Shown here piece by piece: positions 1 through 9,909 of a DNA stretch of 35,757 nt; within the stretch, counting starts at the first letter, position 1, and every line of letters begins with the position of its first letter. Location of the stretch: the NCBI GenBank assembly GCA_003141415.1, contig PLLX01000228.1:1-35757 (forward strand). The letters are read 5' to 3'. The translations under genes and the position numbers were made by a program. Below the pieces are notes generated by a model. The model searched no databases. It was not told the DNA's origin and was given only the letters and a program-made list of their open reading frames with translations. This stretch comes from Bacteroidales bacterium (GTDB taxonomy: Bacteria > Bacteroidota > Bacteroidia > Bacteroidales > VadinHA17).

Positions 1-104
1 TGATATTTGATATTGAAGGGAACATGTACTATTACAATTCACGGAAGATTACCAACGATAACCCCGATGGTTTTAATCTGAAAGATTTTAATAACATCAA
101 GTAA
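1..104 (+). CDS. C-terminal end of an unidentified protein (partial)
   Basis: An open frame enters from the left edge (first full codon at base 3) and ends at a TAA at 102-104. The visible 33 residues are rich in Asn, Asp and Tyr and end in FNNIK. This is too short to assign a family. The gap to the next start codon is only 31 bases with no visible terminator, so it may be cotranscribed with the OmpA-domain gene. That is inferred from spacing alone. Confidence 0.55.
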   Translation, partial: IFDIEGNMYYYNSRKITNDNPDGFNLKDFNNIK

Positions 105-135
105 AGGAATTCATTATAACATAAAAATTTAAACA

Positions 136-663
136 ATGAAAATTCTGATTATTGGATTTCTTGCATTATTCAGCTGGTCAGCATTATCAACTCATTTTTA
201 TGTATGCAAGATAAAAGGATTTTGTCATGAACAGGTAAAAGCCGTGAGTAATACTGTCAACCCTGGAATTGCCATTACTGAGGATACCTTAAATAAGCCT
301 TCGGTGGTTGAACAGAAACCGATTCCCGAAAGTATGTTGATTTATTATGCGTTTGATAAATCTGAATTTAATTCCGGATCAATTTCTGACAAATATCTGG
401 ATGAATCAAATAAGTACCTGGATCAAAACCCGCAGGCAAAGCTTAGTATAACGGGCCATACTGATGCAATTGGATCCGAGGAGTATAACCAGGCGCTGGG
501 GTTCCGTCGCGCTAAGAATGTACAGTCTTATTTTGAGAGCAAGGGTGTACCTGCAAGCCGGATTATTGTGCAATCAAAGGGTGAAAAAGAGCCTGCAGAT
601 AGTAATAAAACTAAAAAAGGAAGATCAATTAACAGGAGAACAGTAATAACGATTAATCGCTGA
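136..663 (+). CDS. OmpA-domain envelope protein
   Basis: The 175-residue protein begins with a short hydrophobic segment (about residues 3-20) that could be a signal peptide or membrane anchor. A linker follows to about residue 65, then a C-terminal OmpA-like domain (about 66-175). The domain core is clear: GHTDAIGSEEYNQALGFRRA carries the Asp and Arg that bind diaminopimelate of peptidoglycan in this family. The likely role is a non-covalent tether between the membrane and the cell wall; there is no beta-barrel. The next gene starts 4 bases after its stop, so the two are probably translated together. The two cysteines near residues 25 and 30 do not form a convincing lipobox. Confidence 0.85.
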   Translation: MKILIIGFLALFSWSALSTHFYVCKIKGFCHEQVKAVSNTVNPGIAITEDTLNKPSVVEQKPIPESMLIYYAFDKSEFNSGSISDKYLDESNKYLDQNPQAKLSITGHTDAIGSEEYNQALGFRRAKNVQSYFESKGVPASRIIVQSKGEKEPADSNKTKKGRSINRRTVITINR

Positions 664-667
664 AATC

Positions 668-1906
668 ATGAATACTCTGACAATTCTTTTGGCACAGACA
701 AAGAGTGAGGCAACCCTTGAAATTATTTTTATGTTAATGGGTTGTGCAATCATCGGGTATATGACCGCCTGGCTTTTTTACAAGGCCGTTTATGAAAAGA
801 GGATTAAAGTTATTGAATCCGAGAAGCATGAATTGAATAACCGTATCTTCAACCTTGATGCTGAAATATTTAATCTGAAAAAAAATCTTAGTGAAAAGGG
901 AGAAGAGACAGAACAACTCATTCTAGAGGTAAGAGCCCTTGAAGCACTTCACTCAGAGGCCGTTCATGAAACAGACTATATGGCCCTAAAAAACAAAAGA
1001 AACGAACAATTGCTTTATGAAAAAGATGAAGCTTTGGTTAATATTGCACAGCGTAAACACCTGCTCGATTACAAAAGTTTTGGAATTGCATCGGAGGCAG
1101 AAAAGGATGATTTGAAAATGATCAGCGGTATTGGTCCTTTTATTGAGGAAAGACTACATGCTTTAGATATTTATACTTTCAGACAGATAAGTAAATTCAC
1201 TCCTCAGGATATTGATACAATTAATGATGCTATTGAATACTTCTCAGGCAGGATCGAAAGGGATGAATGGGTGGCTCAGGCCCTGGAACTTGTTCGTGCT
1301 GAAGAATTAAGGACTGATCTGTTTAAACGCATAAGTGAAAGGAAGACCAATATCTACTACAATAGAATAGGTATTGCCAAAAAAGAAGAAGCAGATGATT
1401 TGACAATTATCAGTGGAATTGGAGGATGGATTCAGGAAAAACTTAATGCGCTTGAGATATATACATTTCGGCAGATAAGCAATTTTACTAAAGAAGATAT
1501 TGTTACAGTCACTGAAGCAATTGAATATTTCCCTGGCAGAATTGAAAGAGATGAATGGATACTTCAGGCACGGGAACTGATAAGGATTGCAGGTAAAAAA
1601 TCTGAGCTTCTTAAGCGGATCAGGGACAGAAAAGGAAGAATTTATTACGACAGGTTGGGTATTGCACATAAACATGAGGCAAATAACTTAACCCTGATTG
1701 ACGGACTTGGATTATGGGTTGAGGAACGTTTAAATACGCTCGGGATATATACTTTTAGTCAGATCAGCAAGCTCACCCACGCTGATATTGAAACTATTAC
1801 TGAAGTACTTGAAATAATACCAGGTCGGATCGAGCAAGATCACTGGGTTGATCAGGCACGCAAACTGGTAAAAAATGATATAAATGAACCATCAATAATC
1901 CCTTAA
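668..1906 (+). CDS. Membrane-anchored coiled-coil protein with three 96-residue helix-hairpin-helix-like repeats
   Basis: 412 residues. A membrane segment lies at about 17-38, followed by a charged, heptad-like coiled coil to about residue 130. Three tandem repeats follow, with a period of exactly 96 residues: the SGIG/SGIG/DGLG turns are at 153, 249 and 345. Each repeat has the pattern GIA, E-A-x-(D/N)-(D/N)-L, (S/D)-G-(I/L)-G, LxIYTFxQIS, then GRIExDxW. The GIG turn and surrounding helices resemble helix-hairpin-helix folds, sometimes annotated as 'L21-like' or DUF4332 in Bacteroidota. The topology predicts a short periplasmic tail and a large cytoplasmic part. It lies 4 bases after an OmpA-domain gene, suggesting a pair that spans the envelope. 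DNA binding is possible but unproven. Confidence 0.75.
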   Translation: MNTLTILLAQTKSEATLEIIFMLMGCAIIGYMTAWLFYKAVYEKRIKVIESEKHELNNRIFNLDAEIFNLKKNLSEKGEETEQLILEVRALEALHSEAVHETDYMALKNKRNEQLLYEKDEALVNIAQRKHLLDYKSFGIASEAEKDDLKMISGIGPFIEERLHALDIYTFRQISKFTPQDIDTINDAIEYFSGRIERDEWVAQALELVRAEELRTDLFKRISERKTNIYYNRIGIAKKEEADDLTIISGIGGWIQEKLNALEIYTFRQISNFTKEDIVTVTEAIEYFPGRIERDEWILQARELIRIAGKKSELLKRIRDRKGRIYYDRLGIAHKHEANNLTLIDGLGLWVEERLNTLGIYTFSQISKLTHADIETITEVLEIIPGRIEQDHWVDQARKLVKNDINEPSIIP

Positions 1907-1969
1907 TCACAAAATCAACTATCTTAGGTACCTAATTGAACATAAAAAATATTTAAAATAAATATATAG

Positions 1970-4903
1970 TTGAAACCAGGTAAGATCAAATCAACATTGT
2001 CCACAAAAAAAGTAGCTTCTGATTCAGATATCGGATTGTTTCCGATTGTAGGGATAGGAGCATCAGCCGGCGGGCTAGAGGCACTGGAACAATTTCTGGG
2101 TAATGTGCCTGAAAACAGCGGTATGGCATATATAGTTGTGCAACATCTCGATCCTACCCACAAAGGAATGCTGCCGGAGTTGCTGCAGAGGATTTCCAAA
2201 ATGAAAGTATTCCAGGTAAAGGACCGTATGGTTGTAAGACCAAACTGCATCTACGTTATTCCGCCAAATAAAACCATGTCCATATTTAAAGGGATACTTC
2301 ACCTGCATAAGCCTTTACTTGAAAGAGGACAACGCCTTCCGATTGATTTCTTCTTACTCTCGCTCGCTGAAGAACGGAAAGAACTTGGTGTTGGTCTTAT
2401 TCTTTCGGGAATGGGTTCAGACGGCAGCCTGGGAATACGTGCCATAAAAGAAAAAAACGGGATAGCAATGGTGCAGGATCCGAAAAATGCGAAATTCGAC
2501 AGTATGCCGCATAATGCCATCAATTCAGTTTCAGTTGATATTGTGGCTCCGGCAAACGAGCTGCCACGTAGACTCGCTGAATTCCTTAAACACATTCCTG
2601 TCCTGAGTACGGACCCGGATGTAGAGATTAAAGACAAAAGTTCACTTGAAAAGATTGTTGCTCTGCTCCATACCTATACCGGCAATGACTTTTCATTATA
2701 TAAAAAAAATACTGTCTATCGTCGTATCGAACGGCGTATGGCTATACATAAAATTGACAAGATTGCTTCCTACGTACTTTTTCTGAATGAAAATCCTAAA
2801 GAAATTGAGATCCTTTTCAAAGAATTATTGATAGGTGTAACTAATTTTTTCCGTGATCCTACGGTATGGGAAAAGTTGAAAGAAACGATCTTACCTGCTA
2901 TTATAACAAAACTCGAACCAGGTTCAATACTCAGGGCATGGATACCCGGATGTTCAACCGGTGAAGAGGCATACTCATTAGCCATAGTGTTTAAAGAAGC
3001 TCTTGAAAAAATCAATCCCTATGGAGGTTTTTCTTTACAAATATTTGCAACAGATCTTGATAATGAAGCAATTGAGATAGCAAGAAAAGGTGTTTTCCCT
3101 GCAAGTATTGCTTCAGATGTTTCACCGGAACGTCTGAAACGCTTTTTCCTGAAAACTGATGAAGGCTATTTTATCAATACAGAAATAAGGGAAAAAGTTG
3201 TGTTTGCACATCACAATATTATTATGCATCCTCCTTTTACCAAGATCGATATCCTTTCGTGCCGTAACCTGCTTATTTATATGGAACCCGAGCTGCAAAA
3301 GAAGCTGATAGGACTGTTTTATTTTAGTCTTAACCCGAGGGGAATCATGCTCCTGGGTAGTTCTGAAACTCTTGGAACTCAAAGTCATCTTTTTTCTTCT
3401 TTAGATTTGAAATTGAAAATTTTTAAACGAGCCGTTACTCTCCTGACTCCTGATTTATTTGAATTCCCTACTACATTTTCCAGAACAAAAGCAGCCAGTA
3501 TTGAAAGAGAAATTTTTTCCATAACAACCGGGAATATTCAGACACTTGCCGATCAGCTGTTATTGCAGCATTATTCGCCGGCAGGAGTCCTTGTAAATGA
3601 ACATGGCGATATAATATATATAAGCGGGCATACAGGAAAATATCTCGAGCCATCAGTAGGTAAAGCTAATATGAATATTTTTGCAATGTTACGCGAAGGA
3701 TTACGGAATGAATTTCATGTTGCTTTCCAAAAAGCAAAATTGAAAAAGGAAACTGTAGTAATACATAATCTAAAAGTTGGTACAAATGGCAGTGCACAAA
3801 CCTTAAATATCAGCATTCAGTGGATAAGTAAGCCTGAGCCTCTGATGGGTATGTTAATGATAATCTTCACTGATTTACATGAAATTACAAACACTAATCT
3901 AAAGGCATCAAAAGAAAAGAAGACTTTAATTAATGTCAGGCAAGGGGAATTAGAGAAAGAGTTAAAATATGCACGCGAAAAAATACAGGATACTCTTGAA
4001 GAAATGCAAACCTCTCAGGAGGAGTTAAAGTCAGCAAATGAGGAATTGCAATCTACTAATGAAGAACTACAATCGACCAATGAAGAGCTTATGAGTTCGA
4101 AAGAAGAGATGCAAAGTCTTAATGAAGAACTTCAGACCTTAAATGCTGAATTGCAGGCAAAAGTAGAAGACTTTACAAGAGTAGACAATGATATGAAAAA
4201 CCTTCTCAACAGTACCGATATCGCTACTCTCTTTCTCGATAAAGATCTGAATATCCGCCGGTTTACTATCCAGGCTGTCAAAATATTTAAACTGATTAAA
4301 GGCGATGTCGGCAGGCCTATTACTGACCTGGTTTCAGACCTGATTTACCCTGATTTACCTGATGATGCCCGCGATGTACTTAATACTCTCGTTTTTTTAA
4401 AAAAGCAAATTCCTACTAAAGACGGACATTGGTATTCCGTTCGTATTATGCCTTATCGTACATTAGACGACAAAATAGACGGTGTTGTCATAACCTTTTT
4501 CAACATCTCTGATCTTAAGGAGGTTGAAGTAAAACTTCATGAAACAGAACAGATGAATTGTCTGCTCCTGAGTTCATCCTCAGATATTATTATTAAATTG
4601 TCGGCCGATTGGAAAATACTTGAGGTAAATACATCTGCAGAACGATATTTAGGAAGAAAACAAAAGGAGATTATTAACAAAAATTATATTCACATGTTTA
4701 TTCCTGAATCATTAAGGAAAAAGACTGAAAACGAAATGAACAGAATATTGAATGAATCGCTGGATACCAGATTCAAAATGCAGTTAATAACGGCAGAAGG
4801 TAAAAAAAATGAAGCTGACTGGTCTGTAGTTGTACTGCTTGATAATTTTAAGGTGCCAAGTGGAATGATATTATCATTAAAAAAATCAGAACAAAATGAA
4901 TAA
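1970..4903 (+). CDS. CheB-CheR fusion with coiled coil and PAS domains, no kinase
   Basis: 977 residues. An N-terminal CheB methylesterase domain (about 22-205) carries the Ser-His-Asp triad: S32 in GIGASAGG, H59 in QHLDPTHKG, D151 in SGMGSDG. The CheR methyltransferase domain (about 220-490) has the SAM-binding GCSTGEEAY (327-335), ATDLDNEAI and SCRNLLIY motifs. A long coiled coil (about 630-720) consists of repeated NEELQS(T/L) heptads. Two PAS domains follow (about 725-840 and 857-970), and the protein then stops. The start must be a TTG at 1970, because no ATG precedes the CheB core in frame. The family methylates and demethylates chemoreceptor-like proteins and usually ends in a histidine kinase, which is absent here. 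The last codons overlap the next PAS gene by 8 bases. Confidence 0.93.
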   Translation: MKPGKIKSTLSTKKVASDSDIGLFPIVGIGASAGGLEALEQFLGNVPENSGMAYIVVQHLDPTHKGMLPELLQRISKMKVFQVKDRMVVRPNCIYVIPPNKTMSIFKGILHLHKPLLERGQRLPIDFFLLSLAEERKELGVGLILSGMGSDGSLGIRAIKEKNGIAMVQDPKNAKFDSMPHNAINSVSVDIVAPANELPRRLAEFLKHIPVLSTDPDVEIKDKSSLEKIVALLHTYTGNDFSLYKKNTVYRRIERRMAIHKIDKIASYVLFLNENPKEIEILFKELLIGVTNFFRDPTVWEKLKETILPAIITKLEPGSILRAWIPGCSTGEEAYSLAIVFKEALEKINPYGGFSLQIFATDLDNEAIEIARKGVFPASIASDVSPERLKRFFLKTDEGYFINTEIREKVVFAHHNIIMHPPFTKIDILSCRNLLIYMEPELQKKLIGLFYFSLNPRGIMLLGSSETLGTQSHLFSSLDLKLKIFKRAVTLLTPDLFEFPTTFSRTKAASIEREIFSITTGNIQTLADQLLLQHYSPAGVLVNEHGDIIYISGHTGKYLEPSVGKANMNIFAMLREGLRNEFHVAFQKAKLKKETVVIHNLKVGTNGSAQTLNISIQWISKPEPLMGMLMIIFTDLHEITNTNLKASKEKKTLINVRQGELEKELKYAREKIQDTLEEMQTSQEELKSANEELQSTNEELQSTNEELMSSKEEMQSLNEELQTLNAELQAKVEDFTRVDNDMKNLLNSTDIATLFLDKDLNIRRFTIQAVKIFKLIKGDVGRPITDLVSDLIYPDLPDDARDVLNTLVFLKKQIPTKDGHWYSVRIMPYRTLDDKIDGVVITFFNISDLKEVEVKLHETEQMNCLLLSSSSDIIIKLSADWKILEVNTSAERYLGRKQKEIINKNYIHMFIPESLRKKTENEMNRILNESLDTRFKMQLITAEGKKNEADWSVVVLLDNFKVPSGMILSLKKSEQNE

Positions 4904-5447
4904 AGAAAAACGGAATTTTACAGATGATCAGATGCTTCGTAGAAATGCAGAAGAATTATTAAAAAAGAAGCAGGATAAAATGGACAAGCTCATCATTGAA
5001 ACTGACGCTATTAAGTTACTTCATGAACTTCAGGTTCACCAGATAGAATTAGAAATGCAGAATGATGAGCTGATTCAGGCAAACGCAACAGCAGAAGCAG
5101 CTCTTAAGAAATACACCATGTTATACGATTTTGCTCCGATGGGCTATTTTACACTCGATCCTGATGGAAGTATATTTGAGCTGAACTTTACGGGTGCCGA
5201 AATGCTGGGGGATAAGCGATATAGTTTGGTTAACACCAACTTTAAGCTTTTTGTCTCTGAAGATTCCCGACCAGTATTTGACAAGTTTTTCAGCAAAATC
5301 TATTCCAAAAAGGGCAAAGAATCATGTGAGGTGAAACTTGGATATAATGGTAATCCATTATGCTCAGCTTATATGGAAGGTATTGTTACAGGTGATGACA
5401 AAAAATGCCTTTTATCTGTAGTTGATATTTCCGGTTTTAGAAAGTAG
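4896..5447 (+). CDS. Stand-alone PAS-domain protein
   Basis: 183 residues. The N-terminal part (about 12-75) is a charged helix containing LHELQVHQIELEMQNDEL, a segment commonly found before the first PAS domain of hybrid sensor kinases encoded beside CheB-CheR genes. A single PAS domain follows (about 72-183; YDFAPMGYFTLDPDGSIFELN). The frame ends with no histidine-phosphotransfer, ATPase or GGDEF domain. It overlaps the CheB-CheR gene by 8 bases, so translational coupling and a shared signalling role are likely. It could be the surviving N-terminal part of a truncated kinase, or a true adaptor. The downstream sequence shows no kinase remnant, so I favour an adaptor or an old truncation. Confidence 0.8.
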   Translation: MNKEKRNFTDDQMLRRNAEELLKKKQDKMDKLIIETDAIKLLHELQVHQIELEMQNDELIQANATAEAALKKYTMLYDFAPMGYFTLDPDGSIFELNFTGAEMLGDKRYSLVNTNFKLFVSEDSRPVFDKFFSKIYSKKGKESCEVKLGYNGNPLCSAYMEGIVTGDDKKCLLSVVDISGFRK

Positions 5448-5579
5448 ATACTAAAGTACAATGTGTCAGAGTCCGGATTTAATTCGTTAATTAGATTAAT
5501 CAGCCTCAAATTTTCATCCATTCTAAAGTTGCGATCACTCTAGTTTGTGAATGTCTTTGGCTTATGGTTGGATTTTTTA

Positions 5580-5747
5580 TTAATCCTTAAAATCAAATTC
5601 AGAATCAACTTTTTTTGGATCTGAATAGTCTCCGGGCATTTTTTTGAATAGGCCCTTTCTGTCTTTATGATTTTTTTTAATCAGTAAGATTATTAATGCA
5701 ATGGAAACTAAAACAAATAATATCAGGATAAACCAATTCTTTTCCAT
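5580..5747 (-). CDS. Small single-pass membrane protein (55 aa)
   Basis: A short frame reads from ATG at 5745-5747 to TAA at 5580-5582. The product has one strongly hydrophobic segment (about residues 5-23), a basic stretch KKNHKDRKG immediately after it, and an acidic tail ending in DSEFDFKD. The positive-inside rule predicts an outside N-terminus and a cytoplasmic tail. It occupies an otherwise empty 376-base gap, downstream of and in the same direction as the aldolase gene (76 bases after its stop). I do not recognise a family. The clean hydrophobic-then-charged layout supports a real gene, but this rests on composition only. Confidence 0.55.
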   Translation of the reverse strand: MEKNWFILILFVLVSIALIILLIKKNHKDRKGLFKKMPGDYSDPKKVDSEFDFKD

Positions 5748-5823
5748 AATTTCATTTTTTACTTAAACATGTTATTTTTGCTTATAAATTCTACTTTCGT
5801 TACTCAACAACAGGTTTCCTGAG

Positions 5824-6861
5824 TTACATGTTATCATTTTGAGTCTTTTCCATTAAGGAAGTGTATCCACCGCGTCGTGCAACCCTGTTACAGCTTGCCC
5901 GATGATACAGAGCCTGTTGTGCTGCTGACACATTGGCCTCCTCACCATGCCATATCTCCAAAGCCGGTTGCTGTATGGCACGGGCAAACGAAAAAGCCAG
6001 CGCCCAGGGTAATAGCGACTTGAATCTGACATTCATAGCATTCAAACGCGCTGAAGCCAGTTCACCAGATTGGCCGCCAGACAAAAAAGCAATCCCGGGA
6101 ACAGCAGCAGGGACAGCTCTCAAGAGACACTCCACCGTTACATCGGCTACCGCCTCCACTGATTCTTGTTTAGGACAGGTCAATCCGGGAAGAACCATAT
6201 TTGGTTTCAAGATCATACCTTCCAGTGTAACACGTTGAATATAAAGCTGGTTGAAAACAGTTCGCAAGACTTCCTCTGTTACTTCAAAGCACTGTTCCAT
6301 GGTATGTTCACCATTCATGAGCACTTCCGGCTCTACGATGGGGACCAGTCCGGCTTCCTGGCATAATGCGGCATAACGGGCCAAAGCCTGCGCATTAGCC
6401 TCTATGCAACCACGGCTTGGAATGCCATTACCTATGGTAATCACAGCGCGCCACTTGGCAAAACGGGCTCCCATTTGAAAATATTCCCTGAGGCGGTCGC
6501 GCAATCCGTCCAGACCTTCGGTTATTTTCTCTCGCCGGTGACCTGCCATGTCCTTTGCTCCAATGTCAACTTTGATTCCAGGAATGATTCCAGCATCGGT
6601 GATGGCTTTAACAAATAAAGTCCCATCTTTTTTCTTCTGCCTGATCGTCTCGTCATAGAGGATTATACCACTAATACATTTACCCAAATCCGGTGTAGTT
6701 ATAATCATTTCCCGATAAGTACGCCGGAACTCCTCAGTTTGAGGAATCCCTGATTCGGCAAATCGTTTATTACATGTTACAGTACTTTCATCAATCGCTA
6801 ACAGGCCTTTGTCGTCGGCAACCAATGTCTTTGCAGTTTTTATAATCTCTTTTAAACTCAT
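5824..6861 (-). CDS. Class I fructose-bisphosphate aldolase
   Basis: 345 residues, about the usual length for the eukaryote-like class I family. It catalyses reversible cleavage of fructose 1,6-bisphosphate to dihydroxyacetone phosphate and glyceraldehyde 3-phosphate through a Schiff base. Visible signatures are GLLAIDES near the N-terminus, FAKWRAV near the middle, the Schiff-base lysine in ILKPNMVLPG (K219) and FLSGGQSGE. It is the last gene of the minus-strand sugar-phosphate block, 85 bases after rpiB. In context it connects triose and hexose phosphates around the phosphoketolase reaction. The metal-dependent class II signature is absent. Confidence 0.95.
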   Translation of the reverse strand: MSLKEIIKTAKTLVADDKGLLAIDESTVTCNKRFAESGIPQTEEFRRTYREMIITTPDLGKCISGIILYDETIRQKKKDGTLFVKAITDAGIIPGIKVDIGAKDMAGHRREKITEGLDGLRDRLREYFQMGARFAKWRAVITIGNGIPSRGCIEANAQALARYAALCQEAGLVPIVEPEVLMNGEHTMEQCFEVTEEVLRTVFNQLYIQRVTLEGMILKPNMVLPGLTCPKQESVEAVADVTVECLLRAVPAAVPGIAFLSGGQSGELASARLNAMNVRFKSLLPWALAFSFARAIQQPALEIWHGEEANVSAAQQALYHRASCNRVARRGGYTSLMEKTQNDNM

Positions 6862-6946
6862 CTATTATACCTCCCTGATTTTATCAATAATCAATTCATT
6901 GTTTTCAGTTCTGTCTGTTGAAAGATAAATGAAGAAATTTTCTCTT

Positions 6947-7420
6947 TTACCGCTTCATCTCTTTTTCCAAAGCTGCCATTTTAGCAAGGCGTCGACTAAA
7001 TCTTTCAGCTCCCGTGAAATGGGCATTAAGAAATGTCTGGACTAAATCCCAGGACAGGGCATATCCCGTGACTTGTCCTCCCAAACACATAACGTTCATG
7101 TCATCATCCTCCACTCCCTGATGAGCAGAGAAGAAATCCGTGATCAGTGCCGCTCGTACTCCTGGTACCTTATTCGACGCAATGCAAGCTCCAACCCCAC
7201 TGCCACAGATGGCAATGCCTTTGTCGACCTCACGGCTCGCTACTGCCCTTGCCAGAGGCACTACAAAATCAGGGTAGTCGTCACCAATTACCAACTTATT
7301 AGCGCCGAAGTCTTCCACCTCATATCCAGCGACTTTAAGGGCTGCAGACAGTTGTACTTTCAACTCAAACCCACCATGGTCAGCAGCTATGCCTATACGC
7401 ATTATTTTTCCGGTATCCAT
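6947..7420 (-). CDS. rpiB: Ribose-5-phosphate isomerase B (RpiB/LacAB family)
   Basis: 157 residues from the ATG at 7420. An in-frame ATG at 7402 gives MRIGIAADHGG, the more usual family N-terminus, and may be the true start. The enzyme interconverts ribose 5-phosphate and ribulose 5-phosphate. Family motifs are clear: AADHGGFELK, the catalytic Cys in AICGSGVGA, SNKVPGVRAAL and NVMCLGG. The gene follows the phosphoketolase gene by 14 bases, which fits supply of pentose phosphates that are converted to xylulose 5-phosphate for cleavage. LacA/LacB subunits share the fold, but the single copy and pentose context favour RpiB. Confidence 0.92.
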   Translation of the reverse strand: MDTGKIMRIGIAADHGGFELKVQLSAALKVAGYEVEDFGANKLVIGDDYPDFVVPLARAVASREVDKGIAICGSGVGACIASNKVPGVRAALITDFFSAHQGVEDDDMNVMCLGGQVTGYALSWDLVQTFLNAHFTGAERFSRRLAKMAALEKEMKR

Positions 7421-7434
7421 ATCGTTTCCTTTTT

Positions 7435-9906
7435 CTATATTTTGTCAGTATTCCATTTCCAGTTAAGAATCTCAGGCATGTCTTGTCCATGTTTATCAAT
7501 GTACTGTTTATGTTCGATGAGCTTGTCCCCTACCAACTGCTTGAGTCTGGCACCTCTGACACCCAACTGTGGCAGCCGGTTTATCACATCCTGTACCAGG
7601 TGAAACCTGTCAAGATCATTCAAAACTGTCATGTCGAAGTAAGTTGTAATGGTGCCTTCTTCCTTATAGCCCCTGACATGCATATTTTCGTGATTAGTAC
7701 GACGGTAAGTTAATCGGTGAACCAGCCAGGGGTAGCCATGGAAGGCGAAGACAATTGGCTTGTCTTTAGTGAATAAGGCATCGAACTCCTGATCACTTAG
7801 TCCATGAGGATGCTCTGTATTCGGTTCCAGTTTCATGAGATCAACAACATTGATAACACGGATTTTCAGATCAGGTAAATGTTTACGAAGGATTGAAACA
7901 GCGGCCAGGGTCTCTAACGTAGGCACGTCGCCACAACATGCCATCACTACGTCAGGTTCCATATCGTGATCACTACTGGCCCATTTCCAGACTCCTATCC
8001 CTTTGGTGCAATGTTCTATGGCGGCATCCATAGTCAACCATTGAAGTGCCAGGTATTTCCCTGCTATAACTACATTAACATAATGCCGGCTCCTAAGACA
8101 ATGATCCCAAACTGATAGGAGACAGTTGCCATCTGGTGGAAGATAAACACGCACTATAGAGGCCTTCTTGTTTACCACATGATCTATGAAGCCGGGGTCC
8201 TGATGAGTAAAGCCATTATGGGCCTGCTGCCAAACATGGGATGCGAGAAGGTAATTTAGCGATGCAATTTTCCGCCGCCATGGCAATCCTGCACTGACTT
8301 TCAGCCACTTGGCGTGCTGGTTAAACATCGAATCGATTATATGAATGAACGCCTCGTAACAGTTAAACAATCCGTGTCTTCCCGTAAGTAAATATCCTTC
8401 GAGCCAACCTTCACACTGATGCTCGCTCAGCATCTCTATTACCCGGCCCTCGGATGCAAGAAACTCATCATTTTCTATTGTACGGGCTTCCCACTGCCGT
8501 TTAGTGGCTTCGAAAACAGCATTCAACCGGTTGGAAAGTGTCTCGTCAGGGCCGAAAATCCGAAAATTTCGTTGCTTCCTGTTAAGTTTAACAACATCGC
8601 GAAGGAATTCCCCGAGTAAATGTGTATCGGCAGCCTGAACTGATCCCGGTGACGGCACATTCACTGCATAGTTTCGAAAGTCAGGCATGAGCAGATCTCG
8701 TAGTAATAATCCGCCGTTGGCATGTGGATTGGATCCCATTCTTCGTTCACCTTTGGGCGCAAGTTCAGCCAATTCAGGCAAAAGACGACCACTCTTATCG
8801 AAGAGTTCTTCGGGTTTATAACTTTTCATCCAGTTTTCAAGGAGCTTTAGATGATCAGTACATCCTGAATCCACCAGTAATGGAATCTGGTGAGCACGAA
8901 AGGTACCTTCTATTTGTAGCCCATCGACTTCTTTCGGTCCGGTCCAGCCTTTGGGTGAATTGAGAACGATCATAGGCCAGCGAGGTCGGGTAGCATCGCT
9001 TTTGTCTCGCGCATTTATTTGTATTTGACGAATACTTTCAATGGCTTTTTCTAAAGTACTGGCCATAAGTTGATGCATCTTTTCAGGTTCATCCCCTTCC
9101 ACATAGTAAGGTGTCCAGCCATAACCGCAGAGCAATTGATCAAGCTCCTCATGGGTAATACGTGCGAGCACGGTTGGGTTGGCTATTTTATAGCCATTGA
9201 GATGAAGTATAGGTAGTACGGCTCCATCGGTGATCGGATTGAGAAATTTATTGGAGTGCCATGCTGTTGCCAGTGGCCCTGTCTCTGCTTCACCGTCACC
9301 GATAACGCATGCAACGATCAGTTCAGGATTATCGAAAACAGCTCCGAAGGCATGGCTCAGAGAATACCCCAACTCTCCACCCTCGTGAATAGATCCCGGA
9401 CACTCTGGCGAAACATGACTTGGAATTCCACCTGGAAACGAGAATTGCGTGAACAGCTTTTTCAACCCAATTTCGTCCTGACTGATATTCGGATAAATTT
9501 CACTATATGTGCCTTCGAGGTAAGTATTTCCTACCAGAGCCGGGCCACCGTGACCGGGACCTGCAATGTAGAACATATCCAGATCGTACTTCCTTATTAC
9601 ACGATTCAAATGCACATAGATAAAGTTTTGTCCGGGTGTGGTGCCCCAATGTCCGAGTAGCATCGACTTCACATGTGACAGCTTCAGAGGCTCTCTAAGC
9701 AAAGGGTTGTCACATAAGTAGAGTTGGCCGACCGACAGATAGTTGGCAGCGCGCCAATAGGCATTCATCTTTTGTAGAAGTTCATGAGATAAGGGTTTCT
9801 CCTTTAAATCCATCTTTCCCGGTTTTGTAACAATAGCCACTTCAAACCCCTTTTTTACTAACTTAATTTTTTTCTTTTCAGAAACTTTTTTTGTTTTCAT
9901 TATCAT
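7435..9906 (-). CDS. xfp: Xylulose-5-phosphate/fructose-6-phosphate phosphoketolase
   Basis: 823 residues. This thiamine-diphosphate enzyme splits xylulose 5-phosphate (and often fructose 6-phosphate) with inorganic phosphate to give acetyl-phosphate plus glyceraldehyde 3-phosphate (or erythrose 4-phosphate). Signatures are [22 protein letters not shown] (116-121), [18 protein letters not shown], the ThDP site GDGEAETG (203-210) with its downstream Asn in [11 protein letters not shown], and PDETLSNRL. The N-terminal 30 residues are lysine-rich and longer than in typical members. ATG at 9900 is an alternative start. The stop of ackA lies only 3 bases upstream, so acetyl-phosphate producer and consumer are tightly coupled. 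Dual substrate use is a family property, not visible here. Confidence 0.96.
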   Translation of the reverse strand: MIMKTKKVSEKKKIKLVKKGFEVAIVTKPGKMDLKEKPLSHELLQKMNAYWRAANYLSVGQLYLCDNPLLREPLKLSHVKSMLLGHWGTTPGQNFIYVHLNRVIRKYDLDMFYIAGPGHGGPALVGNTYLEGTYSEIYPNISQDEIGLKKLFTQFSFPGGIPSHVSPECPGSIHEGGELGYSLSHAFGAVFDNPELIVACVIGDGEAETGPLATAWHSNKFLNPITDGAVLPILHLNGYKIANPTVLARITHEELDQLLCGYGWTPYYVEGDEPEKMHQLMASTLEKAIESIRQIQINARDKSDATRPRWPMIVLNSPKGWTGPKEVDGLQIEGTFRAHQIPLLVDSGCTDHLKLLENWMKSYKPEELFDKSGRLLPELAELAPKGERRMGSNPHANGGLLLRDLLMPDFRNYAVNVPSPGSVQAADTHLLGEFLRDVVKLNRKQRNFRIFGPDETLSNRLNAVFEATKRQWEARTIENDEFLASEGRVIEMLSEHQCEGWLEGYLLTGRHGLFNCYEAFIHIIDSMFNQHAKWLKVSAGLPWRRKIASLNYLLASHVWQQAHNGFTHQDPGFIDHVVNKKASIVRVYLPPDGNCLLSVWDHCLRSRHYVNVVIAGKYLALQWLTMDAAIEHCTKGIGVWKWASSDHDMEPDVVMACCGDVPTLETLAAVSILRKHLPDLKIRVINVVDLMKLEPNTEHPHGLSDQEFDALFTKDKPIVFAFHGYPWLVHRLTYRRTNHENMHVRGYKEEGTITTYFDMTVLNDLDRFHLVQDVINRLPQLGVRGARLKQLVGDKLIEHKQYIDKHGQDMPEILNWKWNTDKI

Positions 9907-9909
9907 GTT

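Noticed and set aside
5748-5823. Terminator after the aldolase gene
   Set aside because: Only a 4-base stem (CAGG/CCTG) without a U-run on the minus strand.
7073-7603. Long plus-strand frame opposite rpiB and phosphoketolase
   Set aside because: Antisense to two clearly recognised enzymes; composition is that of a shadow frame.
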